Of a stretch of DNA of 10,834 bases, positions 6,060-10,834 are shown one piece after another. The position numbers and the translations under genes are program-made. The notes beneath the pieces are model-generated. The model was not told the DNA's origin. It ran no database searches and saw only the letters and a program-made list of their open reading frames with translations. The stretch covers positions 1-10,834 of the forward strand of contig JAHYYS010000075.1 of assembly GCA_019424865.1 (NCBI GenBank). Reading direction: 5' to 3'. This stretch comes from a bacterium. GTDB taxonomy: Bacteria; Bacillota; Clostridia; Oscillospirales; Oscillospiraceae. Each line of letters opens with the position of its first letter. The first letter of the stretch is position 1.

Positions 6060-6098
6060 AAAAGCGGATTGACGCCGGAGCGGTGTCAATCCGCTTTT
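6060..6098. terminator. Bidirectional terminator between spmB and ribF
   Basis: A 17-bp stem with one G-T wobble (6060-6076 with 6082-6098) and a 5-nt loop. The AAAA and TTTT ends make it work in both directions: TTTT at 6095-6098 for spmB, and TTTTTCC on the - strand for the operon ending in ribF. Confidence 0.88.
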
Positions 6099-6119
6099 GC
6101 TCTGCACTGCCCGGACGGC

Positions 6120-7025
6120 TCAGTCCTGCTGCCGGAAATACTCCCGGGTCTGCTGGGCGTTTCGGCCAATCTCCTGGGAGAGGGCGGCCATGGACTCGAA
6201 CTTCCGCTCCCCCCGCAGGTATTTGTGAAACTCCATGCGCAGCTGGTGGCCGTACAGGTCCCCGTCGAAGTCCAGGATGAACCCCTCCACCGTGACCCGG
6301 CCGTCGTTGTCCTCCACCGTGGGGCGCACGCCGATGTTGGTCACGGCGCAGCGGCACTGGCCGTCAAACCACACCCGGGTGGCGTATACCCCCTTGGCAG
6401 GGACGATAATCCCGGACGGGATGCTCAGATTGACGGTGGGGAAGCCCAGGGTGGAGCTGCCGATTTTCTTTCCGTGGGTCACCTGGTTGGTGAGAATGTG
6501 GGGGTGGCCCAGAAATTCGTTGGCCCGGGTGATTTCCCCCTGGGCGATGAGGGTGCGGATGTAGGTGGAGGAGATGGTGATGCCGTCCTGCACCACCTTT
6601 TCGATGATGTCGCAGCCCACCCCCAGCTGGGCGCAGCGCTCCTTCAGCCGCTGGGGGTTGCCCTTGCCCATGTAGCCGAAGTGGAAGTCGTGGCCCGCCA
6701 CCACATGCACCGCCCCCAGCTGTTCCACCAGATAGTGGTCCACAAAGTCCACCCAGTCCATGTGCTGCATGGCGCTGAAGCTGGCCACAATCACCTCCTG
6801 AATGCCGTAATACCGGCGCATCAGCCAGGCCCGGTCCTCCACAGTGCTCAGCAGCGGGACGGCCTGACCGGTGATGACAGAGGTGGGGTGGCGGTCAAAG
6901 GTGAAGGCGGCGGGGACGGCATCCAGCCGGCCCGCGGCAGTGGTAACCGCCTGAAGCAGAGCGCCGTGCCCCTTGTGCACGCCGTCAAAAAAGCCGAGGG
7001 CGATGACCCGTCTGGGTTTGTTCAA
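6120..7025 (-). CDS. ribF: Bifunctional riboflavin kinase / FAD synthetase RibF
   Basis: A 301-aa bifunctional enzyme that phosphorylates riboflavin to FMN and adenylylates FMN to FAD in the cytoplasm. The N-terminal FAD synthetase (nucleotidyltransferase) half shows GFFDGVHKGH (11-20), the HIGH-type ATP site, and ISSTYIR (151-157). The C-terminal riboflavin kinase half shows GKKIGSSTLGFPTVN (185-199), NIGVRPT (230-236) and VEGFILDFDGDLYG (246-259), whose Glu (247) is the likely base. The start is TTG, fixed by AAGGAGA (7040-7034) 8 nt upstream and by the normal N-terminus; no better ATG is in frame. It is the last gene of the infB-rbfA-nrnA-truB-ribF unit, 135 nt after truB, and ends at the bidirectional terminator. 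Length is typical. Confidence 0.96.
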   Translation of the reverse strand: MNKPRRVIALGFFDGVHKGHGALLQAVTTAAGRLDAVPAAFTFDRHPTSVITGQAVPLLSTVEDRAWLMRRYYGIQEVIVASFSAMQHMDWVDFVDHYLVEQLGAVHVVAGHDFHFGYMGKGNPQRLKERCAQLGVGCDIIEKVVQDGITISSTYIRTLIAQGEITRANEFLGHPHILTNQVTHGKKIGSSTLGFPTVNLSIPSGIIVPAKGVYATRVWFDGQCRCAVTNIGVRPTVEDNDGRVTVEGFILDFDGDLYGHQLRMEFHKYLRGERKFESMAALSQEIGRNAQQTREYFRQQD

Positions 7026-7160
7026 AGAGATCGTCTCCTTACTGTTGATGAAATGAAGCGGGGCCCATACGGGGCTGTCCTGCCGCCTCCCGAATCCAAA
7101 ATGTGGGCGTATCCTGACCCCCGCGGCAAAGACGGGGCCCTCCTGCGCGGCCCAGGGGCG

Positions 7161-8030
7161 TCAGACGGGGAAAAAGCTTTTGATGGTGGTCAGACGTCCC
7201 TGCTCCCAGCGGCTCAGCGCCAGGAAGGTTCCGTCCGCGCCATAGACCCGGTACTCCCCGGGCTTCAGCCCGGGAAGGGAGAGGGGCACGCCGTTGCGCA
7301 CCTTTTTCTCCCCGTCAGGGGAGAGGGTCAGGGCGGGCCGGGCGGAGAAGTAGGAATCCACCGGCAGCAGCAGGGCCTCCGGGTCCCCGGCCTGCAGGGC
7401 CTGTTCCAGGGTGACGGCGTCAGCCAGGGTGAAGCCGGCCGCCATAGTCCGCCGCAGGGCGTACATGGTGCCGCCGCAGCCCAGGGCCTGGCCGATATCG
7501 TGGCACAGGGTGCGCACATAGGTGCCCTTGGAGCAGCGCACCCGCAGGGTAAAGCGGTCCGGCCCCTCCTGTCCCGTCAGCTCCAGGCTGTGGATGGTGA
7601 CGGGCCGGGGAGGGCGCTCCACCTCCCGGCCCTTGCGGGCCAGCTCATAGAGCTTTTTGCCGTTGATTTTGATGGCGGAGTACATGGGGGGCACCTGGAG
7701 GATGTCCCCGCGGAACCGGGCCAGTACATCTTCCACCTGGGCGGCAGTGACGGAGACGGGCCGCGTTTCCAGCACTTCTCCGCTGATATCCTGGGTATTT
7801 GTGATAACGCCGAGTTGTAAACCGGCCTCGTATTCCTTCTCGGACTCGGATGCAAACTCCACGGCCCGGGTGGCCCGGCCCAGAAAGATGGGCAGTACCC
7901 CGGTGGCCATGGGATCCAGTGTGCCCGCGTGGCCCACACGCCTCTCCTGAAAAACGCCCCGCAGCTTGGCGCACACATCCATACTGGTCCAGTCCTGGGG
8001 CTTGTCCAGGACTAAAATACCGCTAGGCAC
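7161..8030 (-). CDS. truB: tRNA pseudouridine-55 synthase TruB
   Basis: A 289-aa enzyme that converts U55 in the T-loop of tRNAs to pseudouridine. The catalytic motif HAGTLDPMATG (34-44) contains the nucleophile Asp39. GILVLDKPQDWTS (4-16), YSAIKINGKKLYELARKG (about 117-134) and CSKGTYVRTL follow as in the family, and a small PUA-like domain occupies roughly the last 60 residues. The start is GTG at 8030, with GAAAGGGGG (8047-8039) 8 nt upstream. Odd: the first 15 codons are a near copy of a second truB-like start 172 bp upstream, which overlaps the nrnA stop. The normal coupled start therefore appears displaced by a GC-rich insert, and the ribosome site used now lies in that insert. The coding region itself looks intact. 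Confidence 0.95.
   Translation of the reverse strand: MPSGILVLDKPQDWTSMDVCAKLRGVFQERRVGHAGTLDPMATGVLPIFLGRATRAVEFASESEKEYEAGLQLGVITNTQDISGEVLETRPVSVTAAQVEDVLARFRGDILQVPPMYSAIKINGKKLYELARKGREVERPPRPVTIHSLELTGQEGPDRFTLRVRCSKGTYVRTLCHDIGQALGCGGTMYALRRTMAAGFTLADAVTLEQALQAGDPEALLLPVDSYFSARPALTLSPDGEKKVRNGVPLSLPGLKPGEYRVYGADGTFLALSRWEQGRLTTIKSFFPV
7986..8030 (-). repeat. Direct repeat copy B: 5' end of functional truB
   Basis: This 45-bp segment encodes MPSGILVLDKPQDWT. It matches copy A at 8158-8202 with 7 differences, all in the first seven codons. The last 24 bases (7986-8009) are identical to 8158-8181. Offset is 172 bp, not a multiple of three. Confidence 0.92.
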
Positions 8031-8157
8031 AGTACCAGCCCCCTTTCTCGCGGCGCAGCCCAGCGCAGCGGGGGTGCCGCGAAAAGGAGGAGCCGCCCGC
8101 CGGGATAAGCGGCGCTGCGCCGGCGGGGCCGCGTTCCGTCAGGGCGCGCTCCGACGC
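8031..8157 (-). mobile_element. GC-rich insert between the two truB start copies
   Basis: This 127-bp stretch has no similarity to truB or nrnA that I can see. It contains local inverted repeats, for example TCGCGGC with GCCGCGA (about 8048-8092) and CCCGCCGG with CCGGCGGG (about 8096-8128), and it supplies the ribosome site of truB. It has no transposase and no clear terminal inverted repeats. Short motifs in it recur in the same order in the infB 3' flank. A dispersed non-autonomous repeat is an inference. Confidence 0.4.
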
Positions 8158-8202
8158 GGTCCAGTCCTGGGGCTTGTCCAGAACCAAAATACCATTAGCC
8201 AT
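8158..8202 (-). repeat. Direct repeat copy A: truB-like start overlapping nrnA stop
   Basis: This 45-bp segment encodes MANGILVLDKPQDWT. The differences from copy B fall at the start codon, in codons 2-3 (A-N against P-S), and at synonymous third positions in codons 6-7, with the rest identical. This pattern fits two copies that were both once under coding constraint. Confidence 0.92.
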
Positions 8203-9145
8203 GGGCCTGCACCTGCTCGATGGCACGCAGCACCGCCTCCCGGGCCTGCTGAAGAGTGCCCTCCATGGTGGCACCGGCGGCGGCGGCGTGGCCGCCCCCG
8301 CCCAGCAGGGCGCACACATGGTTGGCGTTGAGCACTGCCGGGTCGGTGCGCAGGGACAGCTTGCAGCGGCCGGGGGAGAGCTCCCGCAGGGTGGCCGCGT
8401 TGCAGACCCCCTCGATCTGCCCCACAAAGTTGGCGATGTCGTCCAAATCCCGCTCGTCCGCGCCGGTCTGGGCCAGCAGATCCAGGCTGATGAAGGCCAG
8501 GGCGGTCCGGCCCCCGTCCAGCAGCTCCATGGAGCGGACAATGGCGCTCTCCACCTGGAGGCGGCGCAGCGTCTTGGTGCGGAAGTGGCGCTTGTTCAGC
8601 TGAGAGAGGGGGATGCCGCAGTCAATCAGCCGGGCGGCGGCCCGGTGGGTGTCGGCGGTGGTGTTTCCATAGGCAAAACAGCCGCAGTCGGTGGACACCG
8701 CCACATAGAGGGGGACCGCGATGTCCGGGGTGATGGGCCCCAGCTGTTCAGCGATGTCCAGCACCAGCTCGCCGCAGGCGGCCCGGCCGGCGTCCAGACA
8801 GGTCTCACCGGCAAAAAACTCCTGGGAGGGGTGGTGGTCAATGGCCAGATCCACCCGCTCCAGATAGGGCTGGGCGTTGTCGGGGAAGAGCCCCCGGGCG
8901 GCAATGTCCACCGACACCACCGTGTCCGGCTGCCAGCCCTCCGGGGCCAGCAGCCCCTCCAGATAGGGGGAGAAGAGGGGAGTGACCTCCCGGTTGGACA
9001 GCACATAGGCGGTTTTGCCGGCCTGGCGCAGGGCGCGGCACAGACCGGCCGCGCAGCCCACCGTGTCCCCGTCGGGGCGCAGGTGGGTTAAAATCAGATA
9101 ATGGTCGTGGGCCAGCAGAAAGCCGGCGGCCTCCTGATAGGTCAT
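8195..9145 (-). CDS. nrnA: DHH/DHHA1 phosphoesterase NrnA (nanoRNase / pAp phosphatase)
   Basis: A 316-aa DHH-family enzyme. NrnA degrades 2-5 nt RNAs and dephosphorylates 3'-phosphoadenosine 5'-phosphate to AMP, replacing Orn in Firmicutes. Metal-binding motifs are present: HLRPDGDTVG (21-30), Asp80 in VSVD, DHH (103-105) and STDCG (151-155). The C-terminal DHHA1 domain ends with the substrate loop GGGGHAAAAGA (282-292). One family variation is STDCG where STDTG is usual; the metal-binding Asp is kept. The ATG at 9145 overlaps the rbfA stop by four bases (ATGA), so translation is coupled. Its stop overlaps the truB-like ATG of the relay ORF. Position between rbfA and truB is the standard Firmicutes order. 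Cytoplasmic. c-di-AMP/pApA activity, as in related GdpP/DhhP proteins, is a possible extra role. Confidence 0.94.
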   Translation of the reverse strand: MTYQEAAGFLLAHDHYLILTHLRPDGDTVGCAAGLCRALRQAGKTAYVLSNREVTPLFSPYLEGLLAPEGWQPDTVVSVDIAARGLFPDNAQPYLERVDLAIDHHPSQEFFAGETCLDAGRAACGELVLDIAEQLGPITPDIAVPLYVAVSTDCGCFAYGNTTADTHRAAARLIDCGIPLSQLNKRHFRTKTLRRLQVESAIVRSMELLDGGRTALAFISLDLLAQTGADERDLDDIANFVGQIEGVCNAATLRELSPGRCKLSLRTDPAVLNANHVCALLGGGGHAAAAGATMEGTLQQAREAVLRAIEQVQAHG

Positions 9146-9540
9146 GGTGCCTCCTCCTCGTCCTCCAGATGGATGTGCTCGTTGGCCGGATTGGCGGGCT
9201 TGACAATCTCCGGGTCGCGGAGCATGGCCAGAATATGGGCCCCGCGGTCAATGGAGTCGTCGGGCACAAAGGTCAGCTCCGGGGTATTGCGCAGGTTCAG
9301 GGTGCGGCCCAGCTCCCGGCGCAGATAGCCCCCGGCGGATTTCAGGCCCTTGAGCACCTGGGTCTCGTTGGCCTTGTCCAGGACGCTGACATAGATCTTG
9401 GCATATTTCAAATCCGGCGTGGCCTCCACCGCCGTCACCGAGATCATCCCCGTGACCCGGGGGTCCTTCACCGTGGGGATAAGCGCCGCCAGCTCCCGCT
9501 GAATTTCCTCATTGATGCGGCCGATACGATTGCTTGCCAT
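9142..9540 (-). CDS. rbfA: 30S ribosome-binding factor RbfA
   Basis: A 132-aa small KH-like-fold protein that binds immature 30S subunits near the 5' end of 16S rRNA (helix 1) and is needed for maturation, especially in the cold. Sequence marks are RIGRINEEIQRELAALI (5-21), KDPRVTGMISVTAVE (25-39), DLKYAKIYVSV (43-53) and the helix GGYLRRELGRTLNLRNTPEL (70-89). The C-terminus is acidic and probably unstructured, as is common in Gram-positive members. The ATG at 9540 follows a full AAAGGAGG 8 nt upstream. It overlaps nrnA by 4 bases. Unusually, it is separated from infB by 544 bp that include a strong terminator, so it may need its own promoter; I could not find a convincing one. Confidence 0.95.
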   Translation of the reverse strand: MASNRIGRINEEIQRELAALIPTVKDPRVTGMISVTAVEATPDLKYAKIYVSVLDKANETQVLKGLKSAGGYLRRELGRTLNLRNTPELTFVPDDSIDRGAHILAMLRDPEIVKPANPANEHIHLEDEEEAP

Positions 9541-9566
9541 ACAAAATTCCTCCTTTGGGACAAAGC

Positions 9567-9590
9567 GTCTGCCGCCGTGCCGCGGCAGAC
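9567..9590 (-). other. Stem-loop just upstream of the rbfA ribosome site
   Basis: A perfect 9-bp GC-rich stem (9567-9575 with 9582-9590) with a 6-nt loop lies about 10 nt before the AAAGGAGG of rbfA in the mRNA. No T-run follows. It could affect rbfA translation or mark a 5' mRNA end; no specific riboswitch is recognised. Confidence 0.45.
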
Positions 9591-9599
9591 ACAGGCGGT

Positions 9600-9683
9600 T
9601 CGGCGGGCCTCCTCGTCTTGAAAGCCCGGCAGATAGTCCGCGGATACCTGGTAGTGTTTGCAGATCAGAGCGGATTTCTCCTT
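9600..9683 (-). pseudogene. Possible relic of an XRE-family regulator (C-terminal fragment)
   Basis: This stretch translates to a peptide containing ALICKHYQVSADYLPGF. It closely follows the end of Cro/CI-type helix-turn-helix domains, where L..IC.YY.VSADYLLGL is the usual pattern. No DNA-binding helices can be found upstream in any - strand frame, and the frame has no supported start. If real, it is a 28-codon remnant of a regulator, perhaps left by a mobile element that once occupied the infB-rbfA junction. Chance similarity of a short peptide remains possible. Confidence 0.4.
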
Positions 9684-9931
9684 TTGAGGGGGGATCACGA
9701 GTATATTGTCTGAGGCGCTGTTATGCCGGGGGCAGACCTTATGGCCCGGACGCTGGGGAGCATTTCTGCGGCGCTGGCACTTGCGGCCGGCGCGGTGCCC
9801 TCGGGAATGGGCTCTAACCGTCCTCGCTGCCACTCTGCTCAGTTGACGGTCAGGTGCTTTTACAGGATAATTTGCGCCTAAGTTTTCTAACATACACCCT
9901 GAGCGGTGCTCGACGGGCGGCCAGCGGCATC

Positions 9932-9987
9932 AAAAAATCGACAACGGGGCGGGCGCTATCGCCCGCCCCGTGCCTTTGGGTCGATTT
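9932..9987 (-). terminator. Strong terminator between infB and rbfA
   Basis: On the - strand a perfect 12-bp GC stem (9971-9960 with 9955-9944, 4-nt loop) sits inside an outer 8-bp stem (9987-9980 with 9942-9935) whose 3' arm runs into TTTTTT (9937-9932). The orientation would end infB transcripts before rbfA. Confidence 0.85.
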
Positions 9988-9998
9988 CAATTGGCTTG

Positions 9999-10028
9999 TT
10001 ATCGTTCAATTTGTTCCATGAGATAAGC
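9999..10028 (-). repeat. Second infB-like C-terminus downstream of infB
   Basis: These ten codons read AYLMEQIER-stop. They align without gaps to the true infB end AFIMEEIER-stop at 10085-10114, 86 bp upstream in the reading direction. Seven of ten codons specify the same residue or stop, and the other three changes are conservative (F/Y, I/L, E/Q). Of the 9 base differences, 5 are third-position differences in the last seven codons. The copy lies in a different frame from infB within a 30-codon open stretch, so it is not translated as part of IF2. It may be a substitute gene end carried by an insert; chance is not excluded. Confidence 0.5.
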
Positions 10029-10047
10029 CGCTGCGCTATCGTCCGCT

Positions 10048-10082
10048 CCAAACTGGACCCACTTCGTTGGGCTCCGGTTTGG
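10048..10082 (-). other. Stem-loop directly after the infB stop
   Basis: Arms 10048-10061 and 10068-10082 pair over 14 bp with one wobble and one bulged base, around a 6-nt loop. In the infB direction no T-run follows; on the + strand TTTT follows. It may protect the infB mRNA 3' end or be part of an inserted repeat. Confidence 0.5.
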
Positions 10083-10084
10083 TT

Positions 10085-10834
10085 TTACCGCTCAATCTCC
10101 TCCATGATGAAGGCTTCCACAATGTCGCCTTCCTTGATATCCTGGAACTTCTCAAAGGTGATGCCGCACTCGTAGCCGGCGGCGACCTCCTTCACGCTGT
10201 CCTTGAAGCGCTGGAGCGAGGCGATGGCGCCGTCGTAGATGACCACGTTGTCCCGCAGCAGGCGCATCTGGGCGTTGCGCTGCATCTTGCCCTCCAGCAC
10301 ATAGCAGCCGGCCACCATGCCAACGCCGGTGATGCGGAATACATTGCGCACCTCGGCCCGGCCCAGGTCCACCTCCTGGAACTTGGGGGCAAGCATGCCC
10401 TTCATGGCCGCCTCCACCTCGTTGATGGCGTCGTAGATGACCCGGTACATCCGCATGTCCACGTTCATGCGGGCGGCAGACTCCTTGGCATTGGCGTCGG
10501 GCCGGACGTTGAAGCCCACGATGATGGCGCCCGAGGTGGAGGCCAGCATCACGTCGCTCTCGCTGATGGCGCCCACGGCGCAGTGGATGACCCGCACCCG
10601 GACCTCCTCGTTGGACAGCTTCTCCAGAGAGGCCTTCACCGCCTCGGCGGAGCCCTGGACGTCGGCCTTGACAATGATATTCAGGGTCTTCATCTCGCCG
10701 GCCTGGATCTGGCTGAACAGATCCTCCAGGGTGACCTTGCCCACGTTGCTGTTCAGGGCGCTCTTCTGCTCGTGCTTGCGCTGCTCCACCAGCTCACGGG
10801 CCATGCGCTCGTCGGCCACGGCGTGGAAGTCGTC
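10085..10834 (-). CDS. infB: Translation initiation factor IF-2, C-terminal part (5' end outside window)
   Basis: About 249 codons are visible; the frame is open to the window edge, so the GTPase domain lies outside. What remains is the end of domain II, domain III with NIIVKADVQGSAEAVKASLEKL (about 52-73 of the visible part) and VGFNVRPDANAKESA, and the C-terminal barrels C1/C2. C2 binds the formyl-methionyl end of initiator tRNA. IF2 places fMet-tRNA in the P site and promotes subunit joining. The protein ends in GDIVEAFIMEEIER, a normal IF2 end. It is the promoter-proximal gene of the run infB > rbfA > nrnA > truB > ribF, but a terminator at 9932-9987 follows it. A near copy of its last ten codons lies 86 bp downstream. 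Confidence 0.96.
   Translation of the reverse strand, partial: DDFHAVADERMARELVEQRKHEQKSALNSNVGKVTLEDLFSQIQAGEMKTLNIIVKADVQGSAEAVKASLEKLSNEEVRVRVIHCAVGAISESDVMLASTSGAIIVGFNVRPDANAKESAARMNVDMRMYRVIYDAINEVEAAMKGMLAPKFQEVDLGRAEVRNVFRITGVGMVAGCYVLEGKMQRNAQMRLLRDNVVIYDGAIASLQRFKDSVKEVAAGYECGITFEKFQDIKEGDIVEAFIMEEIER

Larger units (their letters stand above)
8023..8202 (-). pseudogene. 59-aa relay ORF: duplicated truB N-terminus, truncated
   Basis: This frame starts with MANGILVLDKPQDWT, a typical TruB N-terminus. It leaves truB similarity at codon 16 and runs through the GC-rich insert to a TAG. Its ATG overlaps the nrnA stop in ATGGCTAA (8202-8195), and its stop overlaps the real truB start in GTGCCTAG (8030-8023). 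Ribosomes could therefore pass nrnA > relay ORF > truB by termination-reinitiation. It has no catalytic motif and cannot be a pseudouridine synthase. The most economical reading is that this is the ancestral truB start, cut off when a sequence carrying a substitute 5' end was inserted. A later tandem duplication of the truB 5' end with foreign filler is the alternative. Whether the 59-aa peptide is made or useful is unknown. Confidence 0.6.
9541..10084 (-). other. Expanded infB-rbfA intergenic region
   Basis: infB and rbfA are usually near-adjacent in Firmicutes; here 544 bp separate them. Reading in operon direction the stretch holds a stem-loop right after infB (10082-10048), a second infB-like C-terminus (10028-9999), a strong terminator (9987-9932), about 250 bp without recognisable content, a possible XRE relic (9683-9600) and a hairpin before the rbfA ribosome site (9590-9567). 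A lone TATACT on the - strand (9705-9700) has no good -35 partner. Confidence 0.7.

Noticed and set aside
7026..7160. Search of the truB-ribF gap for another gene-end copy, as seen at infB and truB
   Set aside because: No similarity to the truB end or ribF start was found; only the ribF ribosome site and weak inverted repeats are present.
6069..7820. A 583-codon open frame on the + strand across ribF and truB
   Set aside because: It is the antisense shadow of two clear genes in GC-rich DNA, has no supported start site and no recognisable domain.
9723..9878. A 51-codon + strand frame with a signal-peptide-like start (MARTLGSISAALALAAG)
   Set aside because: There is no convincing ribosome site and it lies in a region with no + strand context. 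Ala/Leu runs arise easily in GC-rich noise.
9468..9893. Treating the whole 141-codon - strand frame before rbfA as a gene
   Set aside because: It overlaps the rbfA start out of frame, has no ribosome site, and most of it has no protein-like pattern. Only the short XRE-like segment was kept, as a possible relic.

Overview
This window looks like chromosome of a GC-rich, spore-forming Clostridia, most likely Oscillospiraceae (Flavonifractor/Lawsonibacter-like). The reasons are very high GC with strong AGGAGG-type ribosome sites, spmA/spmB and an AbrB-type regulator (sporulating Firmicutes), and the Firmicutes order infB-rbfA-nrnA-truB-ribF. The family placement is inference. No rRNA, tRNA, CRISPR array or complete transposon was seen.

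Left part (1-2527, + strand): a terminator closes an upstream unit. A PPC/DUF296 gene and the ribosome-assembly GTPase obgE follow, ending in a terminator. Next comes a lower-GC patch with a small ribbon-helix-helix regulator, a 41-bp palindromic operator/promoter directly in front of it, and a 71-aa acidic protein of unknown function.

Middle (2528-6119): trmN6 (-) and rsmI (+) diverge from a shared promoter region. abrB (-) converges on rsmI, as in the Bacillus subtilis yabB-yabC-abrB neighbourhood. abrB has a good sigma-A promoter. Divergent from it, spmA-spmB carry a candidate sigma-E promoter and end in a bidirectional terminator shared with ribF.

Right part (6120-10834, - strand): the translation operon infB (3' part only) > rbfA > nrnA > truB > ribF. 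These act in initiation (IF2), 30S maturation (RbfA), nanoRNA/pAp turnover (NrnA), tRNA psi55 (TruB) and flavin cofactor synthesis (RibF).

The most unusual structure is in this operon. (1) The first 15 codons of truB occur twice, 172 bp apart, around a GC-rich insert. The upstream copy is a 59-aa relay ORF that overlaps the nrnA stop, and its own stop overlaps the truB start. (2) The infB-rbfA junction is expanded to 544 bp. It holds a stem-loop, a second copy of an infB-like C-terminus (AYLMEQIER-stop against AFIMEEIER-stop), a strong terminator and a possible XRE-regulator relic. The two inserts share short ordered motifs, so they may belong to one dispersed repeat family that settles at gene ends and recreates them. 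That is inference and needs genome-wide comparison.
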